This document shows positions 44,188 through 57,200 of a DNA stretch of 64,000 bases, piece by piece. Position 1 is the stretch's first letter. The number at the start of each line of letters is the position of its first letter. Below the pieces are notes generated by a model, which was given only the letters and a program-made list of their open reading frames with translations, did no database searches and was not told the DNA's origin. The translations under genes were made by a program, and so were the position numbers. Source of the stretch: Aegilops tauschii subsp. strangulata (taxonomy: Eukaryota > Streptophyta > Magnoliopsida > Poales > Poaceae); assembly GCF_002575655.3 (NCBI RefSeq), contig NC_053037.3:145029207-145093206 (forward strand), written 5' to 3'.

Positions 44188-47100
44188 CCCATAGTGTGGA
44201 GTAGGGAGGATCACCCTCCCCGGGTGGATAACCCGGGCCACCTGGCCTTAGTGGTGGCTCCTCAAGTGGGAGGCTATAAGTTCACAAAGGTACTCATGGA
44301 TGGAGGCAGCAGCATCAACATCCTCTATTATGAGACTTTCCGTCGTATGGGGCTAGTTGATAAGAACCTCAGCCAGTCAAATACTATCTTCCATGGTGTG
44401 GTACCCGGTAAATCGGCTTATCCAGTCGGCAAGATCGAACTGGAAGTGGCCTTCGGTGATGAGAACAACTACAGGGTGGAAAAGTTGACCTTTGAGGTGG
44501 TCAAGATAAGAAGTCCATACCATGCTATATTCGGACGGCCGGCTTACGCCAAGTTCATGGCACGGCCGTGTTATGTGTACTTACAACTTAAGATGCCGGG
44601 TCACAACGGGACCATTACGGTTCACGGCAGCCGAAAAGTGGCTCTGGAGTGTGAGGAAGGTGACGCGGCTTATGCAGAGTCTGTTTGTGCCACGGAAGAG
44701 TTGAAATTTTATAAAGACAATGTTGACCCAACAGATATGACCTCTCTGAAAAAGCCAACCACGGAGAATGAACCAGCGATGAAGTTTAAATCAGCTGATG
44801 AGACTAAACTTGTTGATTTTGTTCCAGGTGACTCGTCTCAGTAGTTCAGCATCAGTGCAAATCTGGACCCGAAATAGGAAGGCGCGCTCGTCGAGTTCAT
44901 CCGTGAGAATAGGGACATCTTTGCATGGAAACCTTCTGACATGCCAGGTGTGCCTAGAGAACTCGCTGAGCACACTCTCAATGTTGATCCAAAATTTAAG
45001 CCGGCCAGACAGTTCCTTCGACGGTTTAATGAAGAGAGGCGGAAGGCTATTGGTGAAGAAGTGGCCCGGCTTTTGGCAGCCGGGTTCATTGTTGAAGTTT
45101 TTCACCCAGAGTGGTTGGCTAACCCGGTGCTTGTACTTAAAAAGAACGGCACCTGGCGGATGTGTGTGGACTACACGGACTTGAACAAGGCGTGTCCGGC
45201 TGATCCTTTTGCTCTCCCCCGTATCAATCAAATCATTGATGCTACGGCAGGTTGTGCACGCTTAAGTTTCTTGGATGCTTATTCCGGGTATCATCAGATT
45301 AAGATGGCAGTTAAGGACCAGGAGAAGACGGCGTTCATCACTCCCTTTGGAGCCTTCTGCTATGTCTCTATGCCCTTTGGGCTCAAGTGTGCGCAGGCGA
45401 CTTACCAGCGTTGTGTACAGAATTGTCTCCATAAACAGATCGGGCGCAATGTTCACGCTTACGTGGACGATATTGTGGTTAAGTCCATCAAGGAGGAAAC
45501 CCTGATAGATGACTTAAGGGAAACCTTCGATAATCTCCGGGTCTACAAGATGATGCTTAACCCAGCCAAATGTGTTTTTGGTGTTCCTGCAGGCAAGCTA
45601 TTGGGCTTCTTGGTTTCTGACAGAGGAATTGAAGCTAACCCGGAGAAGATCAAAGCTATCACTTCTCTAGCTAAGCCGGCATGTATAAATGATGTTCAGC
45701 GTCTGGCAGGTCGCATCGCTGCTTTAAGCCGGTTCATAAGCCGCTTGGGTGAGAAGGCTATGCCTTTATATCAGTTGATGAAGAAAACGGATAACTTTGT
45801 GTGGAATGATGCAGCTAATACCGCCTTCGAGGATTTGAAAAAGCAACTGGCAGAGCCCCCTGTCCTTGCTGCTCCGTTTGATAAGGAGCCCTTGCTAATG
45901 TATGTAGCGGCAAACGCACGAGCCGTCAGCGTGGCTATTGTGGTGGAGCGCAAGGAGGCGGGTAAGGAGCATCCGGTTCAGTGGCCGGGCTCATTGAGTC
46001 CAAGCAGCGGTATCCGCATTGGCAGAAGCTCGTGTATGGGGTGTTCATGGCGAGCCGGAAGCTTAAGCATTATTTTCAGGGCCATCCCGTCACTATGGTC
46101 AGTTCCGCCCCTCTCGGTGATATTATCCAGAACAGAGAGGCTACAGGGAGAATTGCTAAGTGGGCTATAGAACTTGGACCTCATGACCTCAAATATGTGC
46201 CACGCACTGCTGTTAAGTCTCAGGCCTTGATAGATTTCATCAATGATTGGACAGAATCGCAAGTACCTGAGCAAAAGCCGGATAACACTTATTGGACTAT
46301 TCACTTTGATGGGTCCAGGCAGCTGGAGGGCTCGGGGGCTGGTGTTGTCTTGGCTTCCCCTAAAGGGGACAAGTTCCATTATGTGCTACGGTTGATGTTT
46401 CCTTGCACTAACAATGCGGCTGAATACGAGGCTTTGCTCCACGGTCTTCGGGTGGCTAAGGAGATGAGCTTAAGCCGGGTGAGGTGTTTTGGTGACTCAG
46501 ACTTGGTGGCTCAACAAGTATCAGGCACCTGGGATTCTAAGGATCCTCTAATGGCCGCTTATCGCCGCGAGGTTGATGCCATTGCCGGGCACTTTCAGGG
46601 ATATCAAGTGGAGCACATTGACCGCAGGAAGAATGAGGCGGCTGATGCTTTAAGCCGGCTCGGCTCTCAGCGAAAGCCGGTGCCGCCTAACACTTTCCTG
46701 GATGTCCTATATAATCCTTCGGTCAAGTTGCCTACAGAAGAAGATTTGGTCGTCCCTGACCCGGAGGCGCAACTGGTGGCAGCTCTTCATGTCATACCAG
46801 ACTGGACAATGCCATATCTGGCTTATATAACCCGGGGAGAATTGCCTGAAGAGGAAATTCTGGCCAGGCAAATAACCCGGCGGGCTAAGTCGATGATTGT
46901 TATCGATGGCGAGTTGTATCATCGTAGTGTTTCAGGGGCATTTCAGCGTTGTATCTCCCCTGAGGAAGGTCAAGAGATCTTGCGCGAGATCCATGAAGGG
47001 GATTGTGGCCATCATGCCGGTTCAAAATCTCTTGTGGCCAAGGCTTTCCGTCATGGTTTTTACTGGCTGACGGCTCACGCTGATGCAGAGGACTTGGTCA

Positions 47101-48062
47101 GTAAATGTGACGGCTGCCAAAGGTTCTCACGACGGGCTCATGTGCCGGCTCAGGAGTTGAGGATGATTCCAATCGCCTGGCCCTTTGCGGTCTGGGGGCT
47201 TGATATGGTTGGGCCTTTTAAACGGTCCAAGGATAAGAGGACCCACCTCTTGGTGGCAGTGGACAAATTCACGAAGTGGGTGGAAGCTGAGCCAGTTAGC
47301 AAGTGTGATGCAGCCACGGCGGTTCAATTTATGAAAAAGGTGATCTTCCGCTTTGGTTTTCCGCACAACATCATAACAGACAATGGCACTAATCTGTCCA
47401 AAGGCACTATGGAGGAGTTTTGTCAACGAGAGCATATCCGGCTTGATGTTTCTTCAGTAGCTCATCCCCAGTCTAATGGTCAAGCTGAGAGAGCTAACCA
47501 GGAGATTCTGAAGGGCATCAGGCCCCGGCTTTTGGTCCCTTTGCAACGGACGCCGGGTTATTGGGTGGAGGAATTGCCCTCCGTCTTATGGAGCATCAAC
47601 ACTACTCCTAACAGGTCTACAAGCTTCACGCCTTTCTTCATGGTTTATGGAGCAGAAGCGGTTCTCCCCAGCGACATCCGTCATGATTCACCTCGTGTGG
47701 CGGCTTATGTTGAGACGGATAATGAACAGGCACGCCAAGATGCTCTGGACTTGTTGGATGAACAACGTAATGTGGCAGCCGCCCGTTTAGCGATTTACCA
47801 ACAAGACCTGCGCCGTTATCATAGCCGCCGGGTCAAGTCACGGGTCTTTCAGGAAGGCGACCTGGTGCTCCGGCTCATCCAGGATCAAACGGATGCACAC
47901 AAGTTATCCCCGCCTTGGGAAGGGCCTTTTGTGGTCAGTAAGAACTTGCACAACGGGTCGTATTACCTCATTGATATCCGGGAGCATAAAGACTCGCGTA
48001 AATCTGAGGAGGAGACCCGTCGGCCGTGGAATATAGCTCAGCTTCGGCCTTACTACACTTGA
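44188..48062 (+). pseudogene. Element G: Pol (protease, RT, RNase H, aRNase H, integrase), broken
   Basis: Pol follows Gag in the same frame. Protease has LMDGGSSINILY near 44293. TAG stops occur at 44842-44844 and 44875-44877, each probably from CAG. RT is then open from 44941 (SGYHQIK; catalytic YVDD at 45460-45471), followed by RNase H sequence. A short deletion at about 45978-45990 shifts the frame. The rest is open to 48062: a second, archaeal-type RNase H (HFDGS, NNAAEYEAL, GDSDLV), the integrase zinc finger (HH and CDGC), the core (LDMVGPF, TDNGTNL, GQAERANQE) and a C-terminal domain. The element lacks a usable Pol but preserves the Tat-lineage domain order. Confidence 0.9.
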
Positions 48063-49024
48063 GCTACCGGCTCTTGTGGTGTATATATTTATCTCAGCCA
48101 TGTATATATTATGATAAGCAATAAAGCAGGACCTCTGTCCTTTTTTCTCCTCCAAATATGCGTGTCATGCTAATTTGAAAGGAGGATCCGGCTTATGATC
48201 GCATTCAAGTCTAGCCATAAGCAGTAAGATCACTTGGGGGCTTCCTGTTCAAACATAGGTCGTATTCGAACCAAAGAGAACATAGCTGCCGATACCCAGT
48301 TGATTGGCAAAGTGCCGAGCTCATTGGGAGGTTGCCTTTGGTCATATTTGAATCATAGTGTAACCCCTCTGAGAACCGACGTGAATCGTATTCGAATCAG
48401 CGTCGTTAAACAATTTTCAGAATCACTTGGGGGCTTCCTGTTCAAACATGGGTCGTATTCGAACCCAAGAGAACATAGCTGTCGGTACCCTCTTGATTGG
48501 CATCGCCACACCCATTGGGGGCTATATGATCGTATCCGAATCTTGGCTTAAACCCCTTTCGGGCCGGGTCTCTGGTCGTATTCGAACTGGAAGCCCCTAA
48601 GTTCCGATTTATCGTAAAGTCTACTCTGATTATGACAACGTGTGCATGGCCGGGTTTCACTTGCCGGCTTAATTTTGGAGTTATCTTGTTAATTGAACAT
48701 CCTGGATGTCATCAAGACAAGTCCATTAGAGTTAAGATACCAACCATGCTACCCGGGTCATTTAATCCGGAGGGTGGTAAGCCGTCTTGAGACTTGAGGT
48801 TTACCTTTCTATGCAGATGCTTGAAGGTACTTTTTTTTAAAAAGGTTGAGAAGCATGAAGGATAATTATAACCCGGAGGAGCATTAAAAAGAATGACTTC
48901 AAGGGATTTCAGCATTCATTACGTGCACGATGGCACGGCAGAGATAAATTGTTGCACCTAGTCTATTACAAAAATCTTTCAAAGTTTCAAGGGTGGAGCG
49001 TTGTTTGGTGAGCCGCTAGCCGGT
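48063..49024. repeat. Element G: spacer with tandem TCGTATTCGAA repeats
   Basis: A unit of about 193 bp (CACTTGGGGGCTTCCTGTTC, then GGTCGTATTCGAAC, then AGAGAACATAGCTG) occurs at about 48231 and 48424. Further TCGTATTCGAA-like words lie near 48387, 48531 and 48573. It separates pol from the 3' end of the antisense gene and may hold convergent transcript ends. Confidence 0.7.
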
Positions 49025-52000
49025 TTATGACGCCTGCTGAGTCGAAGTCCCCGGCTCATCTTCTGCTCCGGCTGATCCCAAGGCTTCGAAGGTCGACGAC
49101 TTCCAGTTGATGCCACTGAGAGCTTCGAACTGAGCTTCTTCGTCAATTAACCCGGCCGGGTTAATCTCCGGGGCGAAGGTGTGCTGGCGAGCCGGAGGAA
49201 TCAGATTGATAGCTTCATAGCGAGGGGTTGGAATCCTCTGATTCTCCGTGTTGTATCCCAGCTGATACTTGGTTAAATCGGTGTCATTCCCGATGATGGT
49301 GGCCACCGGGCGCACAGCCTTCACACAAGCCGCGAAGTCCTTCTGGTCGAACGCTGAGCCGTCTTCTTTCAGGCTGGGGTAACCCAGGGCGATGTCTGCC
49401 GGGTCTAGCTCCGGCAAGAAGGCTTTGGCCCGGCTCAGTGCGGCGATTGCTCCGGATCTCGCGGATGCTCGTCGTAGCTCCTGGATCCGCTGCGGCAGAA
49501 CTGCGAGCCGGCGCAGGACTTCGGCCAGATGAGTCGGCACTTCATTCGACAGGGCCACCACAGCTAAGGCCCGCTGTGACCCGGTGTAGAGCTGTTCCAC
49601 CAGGGTGTACACGGCCTTTAACTTGGTGACCACGCTCTGGTTCAAGTTGGCGCTTCTGGAACCTGTTTAACAACATCAGATGACCCGGTGATAAGGATGA
49701 GTTAGGAGATGAAAACATTCTAACGTGAATGAAAGCCGGTGAGGCGACTTACCGAAGATGGCAGCTACCATTTGGGACACTTGGCGCTTCAGACCGGAGA
49801 GCTCAGCGGTCTTCTCAGTGAGGGCCTTCTCCGCCTGTTCTGCCCGGGTCACCAGTGCAGCTTTCTCCTCAGCCCAGGCCTTCCGCTCAGCGTTGAATTC
49901 AGTCTTCAATTTCTCCTGAGCGGCGATGCTGGAGACAAACTTGGCATTTGCCTTCCGGGTCTCCATCTCTTGTGCCTTCAGCCGGCTCTTGAGATCCGCC
50001 AGGTCCGACCCTAATTTCTTGCCAACAGCCTGCATATATTTCCGGGTTATTAACAGTCATTCTATAAAGTCCCAAGCGCTTTCCAAGCAAAGACACTTGG
50101 CACTTGGGGGCTAATGCATATTGAACGTATCTATCTATGTACGGCCGGCTCAGTTCAGTAAGCCGGAATTTAAAGTCTACAACATATTCAAGTATAAGTC
50201 CTAGACTTGGGGGCTAGAATGACAAGGATCACTATGCAGAAATAAGAAAACAGCAGAAGGTTACCTCAGATTTCTGTTGGATCTGGTTGACCATGGCGAT
50301 CTCGGCGTCTCGGCTCTTGTGAACCTGGCTGATATAGCCTGAGACAAGCTCTTCAATGCTTAAATCGGTGTAGCTGGAGAGATCCAGATTCACCCGATGG
50401 GGTTGCAGCAACTCCCCCTTCGCGGAGCATTTGGCCAGTGCGGTCGGCCTCCCCGGCTCAACATACTCCGTCCGAGTAATTACCACGTCCGGGTCGTTAG
50501 CTGGTGGGGCTGAGCCGGACGCCTCCGGGTTAGCTGATGCTTCGGTTGTTCTCTTGGTGCTCAGGGCAGGGGCTTCAGGCGCCGTGTCCATGGGAATGGT
50601 GGCTTCGGGGGCGGAGGCGGCTGGCGGCTCTTGAGCCCTCGTCTCCGGCTCAGGCAAGTCTGGCACTCCGGCTGACCTTGTCTTCTTTGCTCTTTTGGTG
50701 AGCTTTGCCTGGGCACTGAAAAGGCAGAAGTGTTAGGCATACAAAGGGTAAGTACAGACAGATAATGTAAGGAGATTGTTATTACCCGGGGGCAGTCTTG
50801 AAGGCCGGCAGACTTGACTGCATGGAGTCACCCGAAGAGGGGGAGGTCTCCTGGTAATTGGAGTCAAAAGAGTTGAGTGGCTGACGGATGACACCCGCCA
50901 ACGGATGAAAGGGGTACAGGTGAGAAAAAACCTTAGTGCGGCGTTTCCTCGTTGCGTCGGGTAACCCGGTGGAGAGGTCGGTGTCCTTGCGGGCCCGGGT
51001 GTGACGCCGGCTCTCGTGAACCTGCTCTTCAAAAGAAATTGAGGGTCTCGGTGAGCTAATGGATGGGAAAAGCTTACTTTCCGGGTTACCCTTCGGACTT
51101 TCAGCTGTGGTAAAGGCTCCGAGCCGGAGGAAAGTGATATTACCTCTTCGACCACCGGGTTACTGGCGCCGGTGTCATCCTGTCAATAAGCACGTGTTGA
51201 TAAGGCGGACAGCATCAGGCAACATATACAGCAAGAATTTAAAAGGTTTAAGGGTTACCTCTGACTCGGAGCTATCGCTTAACTGCATTAGCTTCGAAGC
51301 AGTGGGTCTGCTGCCCTTCTTGCGAGGGGCGGCTTTCTTGGCGGCCTTTTTCGCCTTCCTGGCCTTCTTGGCCGCCTCATGGTCATACTTGACCCGCCAG
51401 AATTTATCATCAGCCTGAGAAATACAGTAATGGATTCCTAAAATGGTTCAAAGCAAGGTGACATACCAAAGAAGTTGAAAGGTTAAAGTCAGCGGCTTAC
51501 CGCTGGGGCTGGATTGGTCTTGCAGAACGGGGCTAGCCCGGTTCTTCCACAGTCTGCCAGGCTCTCGTTTAACAGAGCCTTGGTCTCTTCTTCAGCAACG
51601 TCTTCTGGAAGATCATTGCGACTGTGCCTCTGCGGGTCATCCTTTCGCCCGGTGTACTCACACATTAAGCCGGGGCGGCGGCTCAATGGGATCACCCGCC
51701 ATGAGATCCAGACCCGGACTAGATCAATTCCGTTCAGACCGTTGCCTAGCAGGGCCTTGATCTTGTTGATCGTTGGAAGCAGGGGCTGGCGTTCCGCGGC
51801 AGTCAGTTTGTCGGAGAGAGGATGAGTCGGCTCCAGGCGCGTTGGGCGAAAACCGGGCAGCGGGTTCTCGTCAGCCGGGGATGTATCTTGGCAGTAGAAC
51901 CAAGTCAGGTTCCAGTCCTTAGGGTGGCTCGGCGGTTCTGCGTAAGGGAACAGACAGTCCCTACGTCGCTGGATGGAGATGCCGCCTAACTCTAGACTTG

Positions 52001-52394
52001 GCCCGTTGGCACACTCATTCTGGCGGTTTAAATAAAACAGCTCTCTGAAGAGCAGCAGACTCGGCTCTTCTCCAAGATATACTTCACAAAAGACTTGGAA
52101 GTTGTAGATGTTGGATATGGAATTGGGTCCTATATCCTGAGGTCGAAGGTCAAAGAAGTTGAGCACATCCCGGAAGAATTTTGAGCCGGGCGGTGCGAAG
52201 CCCCGGCTCATATGGTCCGCAAAGATCACTACCTCCCCGTCCCTTGGTTGTGGTCTTTCTTCTGACGGATCAGGGGCACGGTAGGAAATCACTTCCTTCC
52301 TGGGCAGATATCCGGACTTAACAAAGTTGGCCAGGGTTTCATCAGTGACGTTGGATCTCATCCAGTTGCAAGTGATGGGAGCCTTGGGAGGCAT
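49025..52394 (-). CDS. Element G: intact antisense spliced gene, seven exons, about 917 aa (putative gypsy-type transposon/PMD-like)
   Basis: Exons read from the minus strand: 52394-51501, 51414-51259, 51179-51078, 51021-50786 (or from 51024), 50715-50265, 50029-49753, 49662-49025. Every intron has GT and AG ends (for example GTAAGCCG, GTAACCCT, GTAAGTCG donors; TTTCTCAG, TTGACAG, TATGCAG acceptors). The exon lengths sum to 2754 nt with matching phases, giving 917 residues without a stop. Exon 1 (298 residues, start MPPKAPITC) holds the domain known as putative gypsy-type transposon (LANFVKSGYLPRKEV, FFRDVLNFFDLRPQDIGPNS). Exon 2 is Lys/Ala-rich (possible nuclear signal), exon 5 is Pro/Ala-rich, exon 6 is a coiled coil, and exon 7 is helical. 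Tat-lineage elements are known to carry antisense ORFs of this type; their function is unknown. The acceptor of exon 4 is a NAGNAG site. Confidence 0.85.
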
Positions 52395-53478
52395 GGTGAC
52401 GGTTGGTGGTTCTATGATAAAGAGAAAGGTGTCCAGGTTAATTATAAGCCGGAGTTTATCATTCAAACTACAATGACGGCTTATGAAGGGGACTAATGAT
52501 ATATATTGATATGATGGGTTATCTAAGCCGCCGGGGCTTTCAGGATAAGTTGATCATCTACGGTTTACTACAGTTAAGCCGGAAGAGTCTACAGAGCATG
52601 GTTCTCTTTAAACCGGAAAGTTTTTCGGCGCGTGTATTCTTTAAGTCGGAAGTATAAGCCGCCAAGGTTCAAGAGCTGCAGTTTTTACTAAGTGTGGTAA
52701 AACAGATTTCACATATTGCAGTAACTTTTTTTGGATCAAAATGGTCGGGTGAAATGGAAATTTTCTAGACCTAAAAACAGAGGCAGGAGAAGTTCTTGAG
52801 GTGGAACATAGTTCTTATGCAGTAAAAAGAAGGTTCTTTGCAGAAGAAACGGATTTCAAACATCTACCGCACTGACTCTAGGTGAGGTTACAAATCAACT
52901 AAGTGTGGTGACTATAAGAAGTACGGAGGTTTGCGGCAATGGGGAAGAATGCGAAGAACACAAGACGAACCCTACAAGTAGATCTATCTGGCAGAGCGAA
53001 GAAGACTTACCGGAGTTGGAAAGAGCGGAGGTCGCTGCCGTGAGTCTGGTCCGAATCAGGGTGATGCAGCGGCCGGGTTGATGAAGACCAGGGGCGCGAC
53101 GGCGGCGGCAGTGGCGGAGCTCGGGCAGAGAAGCGGCAGCGCGAGGAGGAAGAAGGAGAGTGTGAGAAGAAAGTGCTGGGCCGGCCTATTTATAAGGCCG
53201 AGTCATAAGTGGGCGCGGGATTCAAGGAGGTCACGGCGTGGTTATCTCCCCCTCACGGCGCCTCGATTCTCGGAAGGACAGTAAAAGCAAAGATCCGTTG
53301 CGGATCTGGCGGAGTAAAAAACGGACTTAATGGAGGATGACGTCACGGTGGATTATCCGGAGTCCAGAGGATGACGTCACTCCGGGTTATGACCTTCACA
53401 TGAATGGTAAGCCGGAGATTTTTCTGTCTGCAGAGCTGAAGATTGACGCGAGCCGGCTCAAGTCAATCTGGGGCCTAA
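52395..53478. other. Element G: region between antisense ATG and 3' LTR
   Basis: Right-hand copy of 40038-41121. It should contain the minus-strand promoter of the antisense gene (TATA-like TTATAAATAGG at about 53183-53193). The polypurine tract before the LTR is short (CTGGGGCCTAA, 53469-53478). Confidence 0.55.
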
Positions 53479-53996
53479 TGTTGAGGATATAGACCTGGGA
53501 GTCACCCGCCAGGAGGGCCGGGTTACACTAAGGGTCATTGCCAGAAGCCCAGAGCTAAGTTTCAAGATAATGGGCCAGAGATGGGCTGAGACCCGGCGAT
53601 GGCTTAAAGCTCGTAGTACAATCTTTATTGTTATAATAGAACTTGTAGTGTAAGGCAAGTATTGTTTAGAGTCCGAGCCGGACACTTTTATGAGCCGGCT
53701 GGGACTCTAAGGGCTGCTGGGCGTCGGCCTCCCTATATAAAGGGACGACCCGGCAGCGGTTTAAGGGCGACAACAATCAGATCGAGAGCCGGGCATAGCT
53801 GTTTAGCTCCCTGGCGATCGTAACCCTAATCAATAACACCTCAACTGGACGTAGGCTTTTACCTTCATCGTAAGGGGCCGAACCAGTATAAACCCTCGTG
53901 TTTCTTGTCCCGCATAACCCCTTCAAGCTTCCTAGTTGCGATGGCTCCACGACTAAGTCCTAGCTCAAGGACATCTGCCGTGACAATTCCACGACA
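53479..53996 (+). repeat. Element G: 3' LTR
   Basis: 518 bp, nearly identical to 41122-41639. It is followed by GTATTCGAATTG of the F leader. The bases 53997-54001 (GTATT) are the presumed right target-site duplication; the left copy is lost. Confidence 0.94.
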
Positions 53997-54204
53997 GTAT
54001 TCGAATTGCTTTGAATTCATTTGTTCATTCCATATCTTTTTCAAGTGGCTTCTCAACTTATGGAAGTGTGATGATTTACTACGGAAGTCATTCGTTCATC
54101 TTTGTTCGAATGTTTATTGTGAAGACTATTTGTTGCAATTTCTATCCGTTGATTCTACTTATCTCTTGTCTATCAAGATGCTAACGGATGTCACCTTCTT
54201 CAGG
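53997..54204 (+). other. Element F: remnant of 5' leader
   Basis: 208 bp between the end of G and the F gag ATG. The F primer-binding site is missing. The frame of F gag is open through this segment and into the G LTR. Confidence 0.7.
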
Positions 54205-57200
54205 ATGGCTCCGCCAACGCGTCAGAATCCGGATCGCAATGAAGGGAGTCAAGCGAACCCTCCGCCACCACCTCCACCTCCGGAGGCATGGCAAGCAATC
54301 ATGGCAGCCACCAACGCCAATGCTCAGATGATTCTGCAACTCTTGCAAGAACGTACTCAAGGGCAAGGCAATCAAGGCAATCAAGGTCAAGGCAACAATC
54401 AGTTTCACTTTGCCACTCTCAACCAGTTTCTCGCAAATCAGCCTAAGTCTTTCAGCTACTGTGCCGAGGCCACGGATGCCGATGATTGGCTCGTGGACAT
54501 CAACAAGCATTTTGAATGTAGCAATGTCAGGCCTGAGGACTTTGTCAAGTTCGCTTCTTTCCAGCTCAAGGACCAAGCTGCTGATTGGTTTCAGCAATAC
54601 AAAGATTCCAGAGGAGGTCGTGTGATCACTTGGACTGACTTCTGTCGGGACTTCAAAGCGCACCACATTCCACAAAGTGTTGTTGAGAGCAAGCGTGAGG
54701 AGTTCCGCAATCTCAAGCAAGGAAACATGTCTGTGTATCAATACAACATTCAGTTTCAGAAACTTGCTCGCTTCGCTAAACAAGACGTTCCTGATGAGAA
54801 GAGTATGATCTATCACTTCAGAGGTGGCCTTAAAGAAGATCTGCAGTTAGCTCTTGTTCTTGTTGAGCCTACTCACTTTGATCAATTCTACAATATGGCA
54901 CTGAAGCAAGAGGCTGCTCAGCTCAAGTGTGAGGCTTCTAAGAAAAGATTCAGAGACGCAGTTCAGTCTTCTTCTTCCTCACTTGTGACAGCTAAGCAAC
55001 AGAAGTTCTGGTTGCCTCCTCCTCCTCCGTTTCGTCAGCCTTACCAGCAGAAGAACAAAGGTGGCCATGGTTCTTCCAATTCTTCCAACTCTGGCTATCG
55101 GAACAAGTCTCAGAATCAAGCTCCAAAGTCCAATGCTCCTTATCACCGTCCACTCTCTGAGGTGACTTGCAACAAATGTCAGCAGAAAGGTCACTATGCT
55201 AACAAGTGCTTCAACCAGAGGCGTCTTCCTCCTCCTCCTGTCAGATCTTCCAGCAATGCAGTGGTCAAGCATAATCCAAAGTCTGCCAAGGTGAACATGA
55301 TGAATGCAGCTCAAGCGGAGGAATCTACTGATGTGATAATGGGTAATCTCTCAGTTAATGATATTCCTGCAAAAGTTCTTTTTGATACTGGTGCATCGCT
55401 TTGTTTCATGTCAAGAACGTTTTTTGCCAAGCATGAATTCACTTGTTCTCATCTGAGTAAACCCATGGATGTCGTTTCTCCGAGTAAACGTTTGAGTTCT
55501 AGTATGATGGTTCCGGATGTCTCCATCAAGATGGGCGACTATAGATTCCAGTCTTCTCCAATTGTTCTTGGTGACTCGGATATTGATCTTATTCTCGGGA
55601 TGGACTGGCTTTCTAAGCACAAGGCTCAACTTGATTGTGCTGCCAGGGAAATTCAATTGACACACTCATCTGAGGATGTGATTATTTTTGCCGCTCGTGA
55701 TGAAACCATTCGGTTTTTCTCTCTCAATAAGAAGGGCGAATTGGATGCCATCTCTCAAATTCCAGTCGTTTGCGAGTATCAAGATGTCTTTCCAGAAGAG
55801 CTTCCGGGTATGCCTCCTCATCGGCCAGTTGAGTTCGTTATCGAACTAGAGCCTGGTACTGTACCCGTTTGCAAGCGTCCATACAAGCTTGGACCAAACG
55901 AGCTGAAGGAATTGAAGAAGCAGCTCGATGAACAAGAACGTCTGGGTTTGATCAGACCGAGTTCTTCTCCATGGGGTTGTGGTGTTCTTTTTGTCAAGAA
56001 GAAGGATGGCACGGACCGACTTTGTGTCGACTACCGTCCATTGAACAAGAAGACAATCAAGAACAAGTATCCACTTCCCAACATCAATGAGCTATTTGAG
56101 CAACTCAAAGGTGCTAAAGTATTCTCGAAGCTTGACCTTCGTATGGGTTATCATCAGATTCGCATTCGTGAAGAAGATATGCCCAAGACAGCATTCAGAA
56201 CAAGCTTTGGTTCTTATGAATATACTGTCGTGTCTTTCGGCCTTGTCAATGCTCCTCCGGTGTTCTCTCGGATGATGAATTTCATCTTCAACCCCTATAC
56301 CAATGAATTCGTTCTGGTGTACCTTGATGATATCTTGGTCTTCTCCAAGAATAAGCAAGATCATGCCAAACATTTGCGATTGGTGCTCGACAAGCTCAGA
56401 GAGTATCAATTCTATGCGAAGTTCTCCAAATGTGAGTTTTGGCTCGATGAAGTTCTTTTCCTTGGTCACATATCTCTGCCAAGGGCATCGCTGTTAACCC
56501 CGAGAAGGTGTCCGCAGTTCTGGATTGGGAACCTCCTCAAAATGTCAAGCAGCTCCACAGTTTTCTGGGTCTTGCAAGCTATTGCCGAAGATTCGTTGAG
56601 AATTTTTCCAAAATTGCAAAACCTCTTTCCAACCTCCTACAGAAGCATGTGAAGTATGTCTGGTCTCCTGAGTGTGACGTTGCTTTCAACACTCTCAAAT
56701 AGAAACTAGTCACAGCTCCTGTCTTGACTCCTCCTGATGAATCCAAGCCGTATGAAGTTTTCTGTGATGCTTCTCTCCAAGGTCTCGTTGCTGTATTAAT
56801 GCAAGAGAAGAAAGTTGTGGCCTATACCTCTCAGCAGTTGAAACCCAACGAGAAGAACTACCCCACTCACGATCTTGAGTTGGCGGCAGTTGTCCATGCA
56901 TTGGTTACGTGGAGACATCTCTTGTTGGGAAGACAAGTGGACATTTTCACTGATCACAAGAGCCTCAAGTATATCTTCACTCAGCCCAACCTCAATCTCA
57001 GGCAGACTCGATGGGTCGAAATGATTCAAGAGTACAATCCAAGTATTGAATATACTCCAGGCAAGGCTAATGTCATTGCAGATGCTTTAAGCAGGAAAGC
57101 TTATTGCAACAGCTTAATCCTCAAGCCTTTCCAGCCGGATCTTTGTGAAGCTTTCCGCAAGCTGAATCTCCAAGTTGTTCCTCAAGGCTTTCTTGCCAAC

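Larger units (their letters stand above)
37628..53996 (+). mobile_element. Element G: Tat-lineage Gypsy, complete copy plus truncated tandem tail
   Basis: Order: truncated 3' internal part of a first unit (37628-41121), LTR (41122-41639), complete internal region (41640-53478), LTR (53479-53996). The first-unit tail is nearly identical to 49986-53478. Tat-lineage identity is shown by the TGGCGCCCACCGTGGGG primer site, the DGGS protease motif, a second archaeal-type RNase H before integrase and a long antisense gene between pol and the 3' LTR. It lies inside element F. No matching target-site duplication can be found because the left end was deleted. Confidence 0.9.

Noticed and set aside
53905..54204. 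ATG at 53905 as the native start of F Gag
   Set aside because: It lies in the LTR of inserted element G. The native start is the ATG at 54205.
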